The translations under genes and the position numbers were made by a program. Shown here piece by piece: positions 24,126 through 32,731 of a stretch of DNA of 40,883 nt. Under the pieces are notes generated by a model. That model saw only the letters and a program-made list of their open reading frames with translations, did not search any database and was not told the origin of the DNA. This DNA is from Marinosulfonomonas sp. (GTDB lineage Bacteria; Pseudomonadota; Alphaproteobacteria; Rhodobacterales; Rhodobacteraceae): positions 1-40,883 of the forward strand of contig JALSRG010000077.1 in NCBI GenBank assembly GCA_026984915.1. The letters are read 5' to 3'. Position 1 is the stretch's first letter, and the number at the start of each line of letters is the position of its first letter.

Positions 24126-25252
24126 GCTTTTCACACGACGTTTCCCGGTATCTTCCTTCCCAGGCCAAGCGGCGCAAGCGTGTCATCTCTTCGTTTGAAA
24201 CCGCACCGGCTTTTCTGTTCTATTTTCCCGTTGCCGTCTGGTGGGGGCTGTTGTCGCTGCGCTACAGAAGCCCGACATTGCCGACACTTGCCAATCCGGC
24301 CATCGAGGCTGGCGGGTTGTGCGGTGAAAGCAAATCTGACGTGCTGGGCCTGCTCGGCCGCGGCGGGCGGCGGATCATGGCAAAATTTCTGGTTGCGGGC
24401 CTTGATCCATGGATTTCCTGCAATGAGGAGAGCCGAAAGCTCACCGAAAGAATGGCCGAGGCCGGGATTGATTTTCCGGTTGTGGCCAAACCTGACATCG
24501 GCCGTAACGGGCGCGGCGTGCGCAAAATTTCGGACATCGATGCACTGTCGCGCTACCTGGTCGGTTTTCCGCGCGATACCCGGCTGATGTTGCAGGAATT
24601 CTCGCCGTTTCGCGGCGAGGCCGGCATTTTCTATGTGCGTCCACCGGGTCGCAAGAAAGGCAAGATCACCTCCATTACCCTGAAATTCTTCCCCAGCGTG
24701 ACCGGCGACGGCTATTCCACCCTGAAAGAACTGATACTGGCCAATCCGCGCGCTGGAAAAGTGCCGCAGTTCTACCTGCCCAGACTGTCCGCACAACTGG
24801 AAAGAATCCTGCCGGAGGGCGAGGTATTTCCGCTCGTCTTTACCGGAAACCATTGTCAGGGCGCGATTTTCCGGGATGGCACGCAACATGCCACCGCTGC
24901 ACTCACCGATCGGATTGATGCCATTGCGAAGGAAATTGACGGCTTCTATTTTGGCCGGTTTGACATGCGCTATGACACGCTTGAGGCGCTTGAAAAGGGC
25001 GAAGGGTTCACAATTATCGAACTGAATGGCGCCGGCAGCGAAGCAACCCATATCTGGGACGCGGACATGACACTATTTGGCGCCTACAGGGTGCTGTTCA
25101 GCCAGGTGCATACCGCCTTCAGAATTGGTGCAAAGGTGCGAAAAAGTCAGGGCCTGCGGCCGATGTCCCCGCTCAGATTGCTGCAGCTTTACTTTGGCGA
25201 ACTGGCCGACATGCGCCAATACCCATCCCAGACGGAAGGCCGCCGGAATTGA
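24122..25252 (+). CDS. ATP-grasp ligase-like protein of unknown substrate
   Basis: This 376-aa protein has the central ATP-grasp pattern: FPVVAKPDIGRNGRGV (K123 and Gly-rich loop), MLQEF with E159, VTGDGYSTLKELI at 193-205, and the metal-binding set D281 (RFDMRYD) and E300/N302 (IIELNGAG). ATP-grasp enzymes join carboxylates to amines or other nucleophiles; the VTGDG-ST-x-x-ELI piece is also seen in cyanophycin synthetase-like ligases. Residues about 29-47 are hydrophobic and may associate with the membrane. It starts by ATGA overlap with dedA, with AAAAGG upstream. The function is unknown; modifying a lipid head group or the glycan with an amino acid is a guess. Confidence 0.78.
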   Translation: MSFSHDVSRYLPSQAKRRKRVISSFETAPAFLFYFPVAVWWGLLSLRYRSPTLPTLANPAIEAGGLCGESKSDVLGLLGRGGRRIMAKFLVAGLDPWISCNEESRKLTERMAEAGIDFPVVAKPDIGRNGRGVRKISDIDALSRYLVGFPRDTRLMLQEFSPFRGEAGIFYVRPPGRKKGKITSITLKFFPSVTGDGYSTLKELILANPRAGKVPQFYLPRLSAQLERILPEGEVFPLVFTGNHCQGAIFRDGTQHATAALTDRIDAIAKEIDGFYFGRFDMRYDTLEALEKGEGFTIIELNGAGSEATHIWDADMTLFGAYRVLFSQVHTAFRIGAKVRKSQGLRPMSPLRLLQLYFGELADMRQYPSQTEGRRN

Positions 25253-25446
25253 TCCTGCTCGGTGTGCCAGTTGCCTTGGCTGCCGCGCTTTTGGCCACGC
25301 TCTATTGCAAGATACGCCGTTTTGACGTCGAGCGCGCCAAACCCGTTATCCTGCTGTCCGCCTTGGCCGGCTTCCTGATCGGGGCATTTGGCCCGTTGTT
25401 CCTCACCGGATACGTCTATTTCTTCGGGCCGCAAATGCGCCCGTAA
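25249..25446 (+). CDS. Small two-helix membrane protein
   Basis: This 65-aa frame starts with TTG at 25249, overlapping the ATP-grasp stop codon (TTGA), the same coupling seen elsewhere in this locus. Two hydrophobic segments (about 2-20 and 33-58) flank a basic loop, KIRRFDVERAK. I do not recognise a family. Coupling and composition argue that it is real, and it could anchor or modulate its two neighbours. It ends 23 bases from the convergent RTX gene. Confidence 0.6.
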   Translation: MILLGVPVALAAALLATLYCKIRRFDVERAKPVILLSALAGFLIGAFGPLFLTGYVYFFGPQMRP

Positions 25447-25469
25447 CCGGAAATCATGGATCGGACAGG

Positions 25470-26303
25470 TCAGGACCCGGGCAGAACAAACTGTACATTT
25501 TCAGGCGCAAGCAGTGCCGTCAGATTGGTCAGGGTGATCTGGACACCAGATCCGGTTGTGATCATGACACCACCGCCGCCACCAATCAGATGCTGGGAGA
25601 ATGTCTCTGACCCTGGATCCGCCGTTTCGATATAGAGCGCATCTTCGGTCGGGTCAAAATCATGGATGTCTATGCCATTCACCGCATTGTCCTGGGCAAA
25701 GAACTGATCAGCCCCACTGCCGCCGAATGCAATATCCGTATCGCCAAGATACAGCGTGTCGTCGCCCGCACCGCCAAGCAATGTGTCGCTGACTGCGGTT
25801 CCACCGACACTATCGTCAGCATTCTGACCAACGCCACCGCTCAACACATCATTGCCGGCCCCACCTTTCAGGTAGTCCGCACCGTCGCCGCCATCAATCA
25901 CGTCATTGCCGGCCTCGCCACCCAGGGCATCGTCGCCCGATCCCCCCGATATCGTGTCATTGCCGGCATTGCCGTGAATTTCATCATCACCCGCAGCACC
26001 GGAAAGGACATCATTGCCTGCGCCTCCGACCACAACATCGTGACCGAACCCACCGTCAACAATATCGTTTCCCGCACCGCCAAACAACTGGTCGTCTCCG
26101 CCACCGCCGTTCAGCACATCGTTGCCACCGCCGCCATTCAGCACATCATCGCCTTCCAGCCCGTTGATCTGATTATCCTGATTGTCGCCGTTCAAGTTGT
26201 CTTGTCCGTCCGTGCCATTGATGGTCGTCGAACTGTCTCCTCCACCCAATCCGGCGAGAGACAAAGGAACAAGCAAGCCAAGCAAAAGAAAAAGTGGTTC
26301 CAA
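25470..26303 (-). CDS. Small RTX (hemolysin-type calcium-binding repeat) protein
   Basis: This 277-aa protein has a hydrophobic N-terminal segment (LFLLLGLLVPLSLAG), then about ten acidic nonapeptides of the GGxGxDxLx type across residues 40-170 (for example GGAGNDVLSG, GGGGNDVLNG). It ends in a hydrophobic, glycine-rich tail. RTX repeats form Ca2+-binding beta-rolls in exported proteins, and a C-terminal T1SS signal is plausible. The frame is open to 26501. I chose TTG at 26303 because GGGGGTG, 5 bases before, pairs well with the 16S tail; a GTG at 26336 behind AGGAG is the alternative. Position next to the glycan locus suggests a surface or matrix role. Confidence 0.82.
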   Translation of the reverse strand: MEPLFLLLGLLVPLSLAGLGGGDSSTTINGTDGQDNLNGDNQDNQINGLEGDDVLNGGGGNDVLNGGGGDDQLFGGAGNDIVDGGFGHDVVVGGAGNDVLSGAAGDDEIHGNAGNDTISGGSGDDALGGEAGNDVIDGGDGADYLKGGAGNDVLSGGVGQNADDSVGGTAVSDTLLGGAGDDTLYLGDTDIAFGGSGADQFFAQDNAVNGIDIHDFDPTEDALYIETADPGSETFSQHLIGGGGGVMITTGSGVQITLTNLTALLAPENVQFVLPGS

Positions 26304-26497
26304 AACAACACCCCCAGAAATGATACACCCACTCACAAATCTCCTAAAATGATTACCAAATACCAAACAAAATAGAAAGAAAACCGTCGCAAATTCAGTT
26401 TTACGGCCCAATGTGACACAAAGTTGCCACAATTCACACCCTAAACCCCTTATTGTTTCGTTTTCCGGAAAATTCTTCCCGGGATTTTTAGCGCGGA
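26304..26497 (-). promoter_or_regulatory. AT-rich leader of the RTX gene
   Basis: These 194 bases upstream of the RTX gene are AT-rich and include the perfect palindrome TTTTCCGGAAAA (26461-26472) and a TGTG-N12-CACA pair near 26412-26431. It is open in the RTX frame but its coding look is poor. It probably carries the RTX promoter. Confidence 0.45.
26461..26472. repeat. 12-bp perfect palindrome
   Basis: TTTTCCGGAAAA lies just past the DUF1194 gene stop and about 160 bases upstream of the RTX start. It may be an operator or the stem of a short hairpin. Confidence 0.4.
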
Positions 26498-27265
26498 TCA
26501 AGGCAAAAACAATGTGCTCCTTTCCCTGTCCAGCATGGCAACCGGCGTCGCGGAAAGCTCACGCAGCAGCTTTTTGACGATCGCCCTCTGGTAATCCTGA
26601 AAGTCGCGTGCGCGCTCGACAAAACTTCCCGGGCCGGCAATCAGATTTCGCCGGTACCACAGGCCCAGATCCGCCACTTCATTCTCTATCGCCAGCCCGT
26701 TGACGGTTATGCCCTTTCGCCGGGCCAGAGCGCGGGCTGCCGGCAACTCTACAGCCCCCTTCTGCCAAGGTTTGGATTCCGGCCCGTCACCGGAAACATC
26801 AATCACCCTGCGGCTGCTCACCAGCGGGTTTTCCTCGATCATCGTTATGGCATAAACCAGCGCATCGCCGATATTGGTGCCGCCCCCACCAATGGCCGGC
26901 ACCCCCGGCGCCGAGGTTTTGAACGCTTCGATCTCTTTGGCAAAACTTTCGAAAGACTCGGCCGAGTGCAAAACATTCCATTCTGTCGGGTATTTCGGAT
27001 AGGCCGCATCAGACCAGATCAACACCGCGGCCAGAATTCGCCCTTTGGGGCCGGCGCGCACTGCCTTCTGAATGGCAGGGTTGCGAAAGGCCGAAGCGAT
27101 TCCGCCAATCTGAAGCCGGAACTCATTGCGGTTCACACTTCCCGAGGCATCAACGGCGATCACGATTTTTACATCGACATCATTGGCTTGCGCAATCGCA
27201 ACCGAACCTGACCCGACCACCAGAAATGCAAGCCTGATCGCAAAATGGATAAGTGCTCTAACCAT
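26498..27265 (-). CDS. Periplasmic DUF1194 von Willebrand factor A protein
   Basis: This 255-aa protein has a signal peptide (residues 1-26, cleavage after AQA). A VWA domain follows with the metal-ion site DASGS at 39-43, GGGTNIGDAL and IDVSGDGPES. The tail GITVNGLAIENE...WYRRNLIAGPGSFVE is the DUF1194 signature, a family common in alphaproteobacteria and of unknown function. VWA domains mediate protein-protein contacts through a bound metal. It lies 43 bases after lolD and may be read through from lolCD. Confidence 0.86.
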   Translation of the reverse strand: MVRALIHFAIRLAFLVVGSGSVAIAQANDVDVKIVIAVDASGSVNRNEFRLQIGGIASAFRNPAIQKAVRAGPKGRILAAVLIWSDAAYPKYPTEWNVLHSAESFESFAKEIEAFKTSAPGVPAIGGGGTNIGDALVYAITMIEENPLVSSRRVIDVSGDGPESKPWQKGAVELPAARALARRKGITVNGLAIENEVADLGLWYRRNLIAGPGSFVERARDFQDYQRAIVKKLLRELSATPVAMLDRERSTLFLP

Positions 27266-27308
27266 CCGGCAAGCCTAGTGCGATCAGCCGGCAAACAAAA
27301 GCCCGGCG

Positions 27309-27986
27309 TCAGATCAGCACGCCATTTTCCAGTCGCATAACCCGGTCCATTCGCGCCGCAAGCTCCAGATTATGGGTGGCAACCAGCGCACAAAGGCCGG
27401 TTTCGCGCACCAGTTCCATCAGCGCGGCAAAGACCTGATCGGCGGTTTCCGGATCCAGATTTCCCGTGGGCTCGTCGGCCAGCAAGATACGCGGCCGGTT
27501 GGCCAGGGCGCGGCAAAAGGCAACGCGCTGTTGTTCGCCGCCTGACAGGGCAGCCGGGCGATGGTCAGCGCGTGGCGCCACCCCGACACGGTCCAACAAC
27601 TGCATGGCATGCGCCTTTGCGTCTGCCTGTGGCACGTCATTGGCCAGTTGCGGCAGAACGATGTTTTCCAGCGCGGTAAACTCGGGCAGCAAATGGTGGA
27701 ACTGATAGATGAACCCCAGATCGTTGCGCCGCACTTCGGTGCGTTTTCGATCCGACCTTTTGGTCATATCCACCCCGCCCACGACCACGCGGCCGCGGTC
27801 CGGCGTGTCCAGCAATCCGGCGATATGCAGCAAGGTTGATTTGCCGGCACCCGACGGTGCGACGAGGGCCACGATTTCGCCCGCGGCCAGCCTCAGCCCG
27901 GCACCGTGCAGCACCCGCACCTCGTTTGGTTTACCCTTGTTATAGGTTTTTTCCACATCGGACAGTTCCAGCACCGGATCACTCAT
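27309..27986 (-). CDS. lolD: Lipoprotein-releasing ABC transporter ATP-binding protein
   Basis: This 225-aa ABC ATPase has Walker [10 protein letters not shown] (43-51), the signature LSGGEQQR and Walker B ILLADEP followed by TGNLD and a His switch (ATHN). Size and the [23 protein letters not shown] segment are typical of LolD, which powers release of lipoproteins from the inner membrane to LolA. Its start overlaps the permease gene by 8 bp, giving a lolCD-type operon. Confidence 0.93.
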   Translation of the reverse strand: MSDPVLELSDVEKTYNKGKPNEVRVLHGAGLRLAAGEIVALVAPSGAGKSTLLHIAGLLDTPDRGRVVVGGVDMTKRSDRKRTEVRRNDLGFIYQFHHLLPEFTALENIVLPQLANDVPQADAKAHAMQLLDRVGVAPRADHRPAALSGGEQQRVAFCRALANRPRILLADEPTGNLDPETADQVFAALMELVRETGLCALVATHNLELAARMDRVMRLENGVLI

Positions 27987-29265
27987 AGCGCAGCGCCTCC
28001 ACCGGGTTCATCCGTGCGGCCCGGCGCGCCGGAAACAGCGTTATCCCGAACGACAGCACCAGCGACAGAACCACCGCCGAAACCACGTCTTTCAATTCCA
28101 GCCTGGCGGGCAGACGGTAAATGCCGCGGACCGACGCATCCCAGACATTTCCGCCGGACGCCCCGTTCACAAAGGCCAGTATCTGGTCGAAATATAACGC
28201 GAAAAGGCTGCCCAGAATGACGCCGGCGATGGTCCCGATCAGCCCGACCAGTGCACCGCAGATGAAAAACACCCGCATGATCGAGCCTTCGGTCAGGCCC
28301 ATGGTGCGCAAAATGCCGATATCGCGCCCCTTGTTTTTCACCAACATGACCAGGCCGGAAATGATGTTCATCGAGGCGATCAGCACCAGGATGGACATCA
28401 GCACGAACATCACCGTGTCCTCGACATCCAGCGCTTTCAGAAATGACCCCGAGGCATCGCGCCAGGTCCAGATCACCGTACGATCCCCGCCGGCGCGCAG
28501 CAGGTCCATGGCCATGTCGTCTACCTTCTCCGGGTCTTTGACCATGATCTCCAGTTCATCCGCCACCCCCTCGCGGTTGAAAAAGCTCTGGGCTTCGGCA
28601 AAAGGCAGATAGACGCGGGTGCTGTCGATGTCATAGCGCCCGGCCGAGAAAATATAGGTGACCGTATAGGCATTGACCCGCGGGCTGGTGCCAAAGGCAG
28701 TCTTGACCCCGTTCGGGGAAATCAGACGGATTTTATCCCCCAGCCCCACCCCCAGAATACGCGCCACACCCGAGCCGATGGCGATCCCCTTGTCGAAATC
28801 CTCGATATTGCCCTGCGCCAGATCCGGGTTGGCGATACGCGGCAGGGTCTTCAGGTCATCCAGTTTGATCCCCAACACCTGCACGCCGGCATTGTAACTG
28901 CCCTTGTTGGCCATCACCTGACCGCGCACCAGCGGCGCCACATGGGTGACACCGGGCACTTTGCGCAGGGCTTCGGCCTTTGCCTCATAGTCCGGAATGA
29001 CCCGGCTGATGCGGCCGTTTTCATCGGCAATGGCGCTGTTGTAGACCGTGACATGGGCGTTCGCACCCAGAATCGTATCAATGAATTCCGCGCGAAACCC
29101 GGCACGCACCGCCAGCGTAATGATCAGCGCCGCCACCGCCAGCGCAATACCGATCAGCGAAATCCAGGTCATGACGCTGACCCCGCCCTCGGCACGTTTG
29201 GCGCGCAGATAGCGCCAGGCGATCATCCACTCAAATCGGGAAAACGGGGCTGGGCTTTTGGCCAT
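27979..29265 (-). CDS. lolE: Lipoprotein-releasing permease LolC/LolE
   Basis: This 428-aa permease has an N-terminal membrane segment (SLIGIALAVAALIITLAV), a large periplasmic domain and three C-terminal helices ending [18 protein letters not shown], the classic FtsX/LolCE ending. Only one permease gene is paired with lolD, as in many alphaproteobacteria where a LolC/E homodimer (LolF-like) replaces separate LolC and LolE. The name lolE versus lolC is therefore a convention. It lies 131 bases downstream of proS on the same strand. Confidence 0.92.
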   Translation of the reverse strand: MAKSPAPFSRFEWMIAWRYLRAKRAEGGVSVMTWISLIGIALAVAALIITLAVRAGFRAEFIDTILGANAHVTVYNSAIADENGRISRVIPDYEAKAEALRKVPGVTHVAPLVRGQVMANKGSYNAGVQVLGIKLDDLKTLPRIANPDLAQGNIEDFDKGIAIGSGVARILGVGLGDKIRLISPNGVKTAFGTSPRVNAYTVTYIFSAGRYDIDSTRVYLPFAEAQSFFNREGVADELEIMVKDPEKVDDMAMDLLRAGGDRTVIWTWRDASGSFLKALDVEDTVMFVLMSILVLIASMNIISGLVMLVKNKGRDIGILRTMGLTEGSIMRVFFICGALVGLIGTIAGVILGSLFALYFDQILAFVNGASGGNVWDASVRGIYRLPARLELKDVVSAVVLSLVLSFGITLFPARRAARMNPVEALRYE

Positions 29266-29396
29266 TGGCTGCTCTTTTGGTTGCTTTGCTTGGGCAGACT
29301 GTTGCCCGCAGCGTCGGGATGGTCAAGCAAGGAACGTATACACACCCGTCACATGGCTGTTTTCAGCACAATTTCCACGGGCACGCCGGCAGCGGA

Positions 29397-30734
29397 TCAG
29401 GGGCGCGCATAGATTTCCTGAATTCTTTTCACCGCCAGTTCCGGACTCAGTTCTTCGCTTTCGCCGGTTTTGCGGCTGGTCAGTTCCACCACTCCGTTTT
29501 TCAGCCCGCGCGGGCCAACGGTAATGCGCCAGGGCAGACCGATCAGATCCATGGTGGCGAATTTGGCGCCGGCGCGTTCCTCGCGGTCATCATACAGCGG
29601 CTCCAGCCCGGCTGCACTCAGCGCGCCATAGATGTCCTCGCAGGTCTTGTCGGTGCCCGCATCCCCCTGCCGCAGATTGACGATCCCGGCATGATAAGGG
29701 GTCACACCCTCGGGCCAGATGATACCGCGCTCGTCATGACTGGCCTCGACAATCGCCCCCACCAGACGGCTGACGCCGATGCCGTGGCTGCCCATATGTA
29801 CCGGCACCCGTTCGCCTTCCGCATTCACCACAGTGGCGCCCATCGGCTCGGAATATTTGGTGCCGAAATAGAAAATCTGCCCCACTTCGATGCCGCGGCT
29901 GGTTTTGCGGCGCTCTTGCGGAATCTTGTCAAACAGCACCGGATCATGGGTCTCATCCGTGCGCGCATAGGGGGTTGTCCATTCTTTTACGATCGCGCGG
30001 CACTGATCCCAGTCGTCATAATCGACCTGCCGGTCGCCCATTTTCAGATCCAGAATGGCGCTGTCATAGAAAACCTCGGATTCACCGGTATCGGCCAGCA
30101 CCAGAAACTCATGCGTGTCCTCGCCGCCGATCGGCCCGGAATCCGCCCGCATCGGAATGGCCTGAAGCCCCATGCGTTCGTAAGTGCGCAGATAGCTGAC
30201 CATATGCCGGTTATAGGCGTGAATGGCACTGTCATGATCAACATCGAAATTATAGCCGTCCTTCATGAAAAATTCGCGCCCGCGCATCACGCCAAAACGC
30301 GGGCGGATTTCGTCGCGAAACTTCCACTGGATATGGTAGAGCGTCAGCGGCAATTCCTTGTAACTGCCCACATGGCTGCGGAAAATATCGGTGATCAGCT
30401 CCTCATTCGTGGGGCCATACAGCATGTCGCGCCCGTGCCGGTCGGTGATGCGCAGCATTTCCTCGCCGTAATCCTCATAGCGGCCGGATTCGCGCCACAG
30501 GTCGGCGCTTTGCAATGTGGGCATCAGCATCGGGATATGGCCGGCACGCTGCTGTTCCTCATGCACGATGTTTTCCAGCTTGCGCAGCACCTTGAACCCC
30601 AGCGGTAACCACGAATAAATACCGGCGCTGGCCTGTTTGATCATCCCCGCCCGCAGCATATAGCGATGACTGACAATCTGGGCCTCGGCGGGATTTTCCT
30701 TGAGAACCGGCAAGAAGTAGCGTGAAAGGCGCAT
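29397..30734 (-). CDS. proS: Prolyl-tRNA synthetase
   Basis: This 445-aa class II synthetase charges tRNA-Pro. The N-terminus [34 protein letters not shown] and the later [18 protein letters not shown] are family signatures. The protein is the short form without the editing insertion found in E. coli ProRS, as is usual in alphaproteobacteria. The long open frame on the other strand (29265-30608) is an artefact of this gene's codon use. Confidence 0.96.
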   Translation of the reverse strand: MRLSRYFLPVLKENPAEAQIVSHRYMLRAGMIKQASAGIYSWLPLGFKVLRKLENIVHEEQQRAGHIPMLMPTLQSADLWRESGRYEDYGEEMLRITDRHGRDMLYGPTNEELITDIFRSHVGSYKELPLTLYHIQWKFRDEIRPRFGVMRGREFFMKDGYNFDVDHDSAIHAYNRHMVSYLRTYERMGLQAIPMRADSGPIGGEDTHEFLVLADTGESEVFYDSAILDLKMGDRQVDYDDWDQCRAIVKEWTTPYARTDETHDPVLFDKIPQERRKTSRGIEVGQIFYFGTKYSEPMGATVVNAEGERVPVHMGSHGIGVSRLVGAIVEASHDERGIIWPEGVTPYHAGIVNLRQGDAGTDKTCEDIYGALSAAGLEPLYDDREERAGAKFATMDLIGLPWRITVGPRGLKNGVVELTSRKTGESEELSPELAVKRIQEIYARP

Positions 30735-30914
30735 GGATCAGACCCTTGATAGTGTTGTGTTCGACTTCACCTAGTGCATCCGGGCGGGCCAGACAAGCCG
30801 GGCCGGCACCGATCCTTCCCCTCCGGGGCAGAAACCGGCCCGCAGCATTGCAGCAACCTGCTTGCATGAAGCTGTGCCATGGGTGATTAATGGTCCTGCA
30901 ACAAAGGAAACCAG
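30735..30914. promoter_or_regulatory. Divergent intergenic region proS/perM
   Basis: These 180 bases lie between divergent genes. TTGCAT near 30862 and ATTAAT about 18 bases further could be the perM promoter but match poorly. AAAGGA before 30915 is the perM ribosome site. Confidence 0.35.
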
Positions 30915-31997
30915 ATGAGCCTTCCGGTCCAGCAACAACTGAAATACTGGGGTATCGCTTCGGCGGTTTTTCTGGTGGCACTCTGGTATCTGGGGCAGGT
31001 GATGATGCCGTTCATCCTGGGCGGGGCCATTGCCTATTTTCTGGATCCTGTTGCCGACCGGCTGGAGGCAATGGGCCTGTCGCGGGTCATGGCCACCGTG
31101 GTGATCACTCTGTTGGGGTTTCTGCTGTTTTTTCTGCTGGCCCTTTGGGTGGTGCCGACGCTGGTGCATCAGATGGTTACCCTGGTCGACAGCACGCCGG
31201 GCTATATCCAGACCCTGAAAGAGTTTCTCATCGACCGCTTTCCATCGCTGATGAATATCGATTCACCGCTGCGCCAGTCACTGGATTCCATCATTTCCGT
31301 GTTGCAGACAAAAGGCGCCTCGGTTCTCAATCAGATCCTGTCTTCGGCCATGGGCATTCTGAATGTCCTGGCGTTGGTGTTTCTGGTGCCGGTGATCGCC
31401 TTTTATCTGCTGCTCGACTGGGACCGGATGCTGGCAGAAGTCAATTCGCTTTTGCCACGTGAACATGCCGATACCATCCGCGACCTGGCGAATCAGATCA
31501 ATCTGACCTTGTCCTCCTTCATCCGTGGTCAGGGCACGGTCTGCCTGATCCTGGGGGCGTTCTATGCCATTTCGCTGATGCTGGCCGGTCTGCAATTCGG
31601 GCTGGTTGTCGGCGTGGTGGCCGGCGCCCTGACCTTCATTCCCTATGTTGGCGCGCTGGTTGGCGGTGGGCTGGCCATAGGGCTGGCCTTGTTTCAGTTC
31701 TGGGGCGACTGGACCATGATCGGCGTCGTGGCCGGGATATTTGCCTTTGGTCAGGTCATGGAGGGAAATTTCCTGTCGCCGAAGCTTGTCGGCTCTTCGG
31801 TCGGATTGCATCCCGTCTGGCTGATCTTCGCCCTGTCGGCCTTTGGCACGGTTTTCGGCTTTGTCGGCATGCTGGTCGCCGTACCTGTTGCCGCCGTGAT
31901 CGGTGTGCTGGTGCGTTTTGGCATTCGTATTTATCTGAACAGCAAACTGTATCTTGGCCCCGGCGACGGCGACGGCGAAAATCGGGATGCGGGCTGA
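30915..31997 (+). CDS. AI-2E/PerM-family transporter
   Basis: This 360-aa membrane protein has two pairs of helices at the N-terminus, a soluble middle and four C-terminal helices. PYVGALVGGGLAIGLALFQFWGD and the segment GNFLSPKLVGSSVGLHPVWLIFAL are the family signature. The substrate in this group is uncertain: despite the AI-2E name, members export various solutes. It starts an apparent four-gene unit with hda, ppk and ppx; the next gene begins 6 bases after its stop. Confidence 0.9.
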   Translation: MSLPVQQQLKYWGIASAVFLVALWYLGQVMMPFILGGAIAYFLDPVADRLEAMGLSRVMATVVITLLGFLLFFLLALWVVPTLVHQMVTLVDSTPGYIQTLKEFLIDRFPSLMNIDSPLRQSLDSIISVLQTKGASVLNQILSSAMGILNVLALVFLVPVIAFYLLLDWDRMLAEVNSLLPREHADTIRDLANQINLTLSSFIRGQGTVCLILGAFYAISLMLAGLQFGLVVGVVAGALTFIPYVGALVGGGLAIGLALFQFWGDWTMIGVVAGIFAFGQVMEGNFLSPKLVGSSVGLHPVWLIFALSAFGTVFGFVGMLVAVPVAAVIGVLVRFGIRIYLNSKLYLGPGDGDGENRDAG

Positions 31998-32003
31998 TCA
32001 TCC

Positions 32004-32690
32004 ATGACAGCCCGACAACTGACATTCGACCTGCCGGCAAAGACAGCGCTGGGGCGCGAGGATTTCTTTGTGTCCACAGCCAACAACCTTGCCGTCGCCA
32101 TGCTGGAAACCTGGCCGGACTGGCCCGCACAAAAACTGGTGCTGGTCGGGCCAAAAGGCTCTGGCAAAACGCATCTGTCCGGCATATGGGCAAGTGAAAC
32201 CGGCGCCGTGGCCATTGCCGCAACCGCATTGGCCGGGGCCGACATCCCGGCATTCGCAAACGCGCCGGTTCTGGTCGAGGACATTGACGCCATCGCCGGC
32301 GATTTGGCCGCAGAAACCACCCTGTTTCATCTGCATAACCTGCTCACGGCCAATGCAACGGCGCTGTTGATGACAAGCGCGACCCATCCGGTCAGGCTGC
32401 CGTTCGGGCTGGCCGATCTGGCCAGCCGCCTGCAAGGCACGGCCATCACCGAAATCGGCCCGCCGGATGATGCGCTGCTTGCCGCGATGCTGGTCAAGCT
32501 GTTCGCTGACAGGCAGATTGCCGTTGCCCCGGCGGTTGTCCGATATCTGGTTGCCAGAATGGAGCGCTCATTCGCGGCGGCGCAAACCCTCGTCGAACGC
32601 CTGGACAATGCCGCGCTGGCCGAGGGGCGGGCAATCACCCTGCCATTGGTGGCCCGCACGCTGGACAAATCCGGGTCAGCGGGCGCATAG
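32004..32690 (+). CDS. hda: DnaA-related replication regulator Hda
   Basis: This 228-aa AAA+ protein lacks the DnaA DNA-binding domain. It begins with QLTFDL (residues 5-10), a beta-clamp binding motif, followed by the P-loop GPKGSGKTH (49-57) and VLVEDID as Walker B. Hda with the sliding clamp stimulates ATP hydrolysis by DnaA and so limits re-initiation (HdaA in Caulobacter). The perM-hda-ppk-ppx order is a familiar alphaproteobacterial arrangement. Confidence in the family is high; function is by homology. Confidence 0.87.
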   Translation: MTARQLTFDLPAKTALGREDFFVSTANNLAVAMLETWPDWPAQKLVLVGPKGSGKTHLSGIWASETGAVAIAATALAGADIPAFANAPVLVEDIDAIAGDLAAETTLFHLHNLLTANATALLMTSATHPVRLPFGLADLASRLQGTAITEIGPPDDALLAAMLVKLFADRQIAVAPAVVRYLVARMERSFAAAQTLVERLDNAALAEGRAITLPLVARTLDKSGSAGA

Positions 32691-32697
32691 TCAGCCC

Positions 32698-32709
32698 TCG
32701 CATATGCGA
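32698..32709. repeat. 12-bp perfect palindrome between hda and ppk
   Basis: TCGCATATGCGA is a perfect palindrome in the 40-base gap before ppk, 22 bases before its ATG. It could be a regulator site for ppk or chance. Confidence 0.35.
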
Positions 32710-32731
32710 TTCCCACTTTTCTCTGACCTTG

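Noticed and set aside
25750-26190. DNA tandem repeat or satellite
   Set aside because: The repeated pattern is fully explained by the RTX nonapeptides and varies at the nucleotide level.
25662-26375. 237-aa open frame opposite the RTX gene, rich in Ile, Val and Ala repeats
   Set aside because: Its periodic sequence is only the reverse complement of the RTX repeats.
29265-30608. 447-aa open frame opposite proS
   Set aside because: It mirrors the whole prolyl-tRNA synthetase gene and has no recognisable domain; GC-rich codon use produces such antisense frames.
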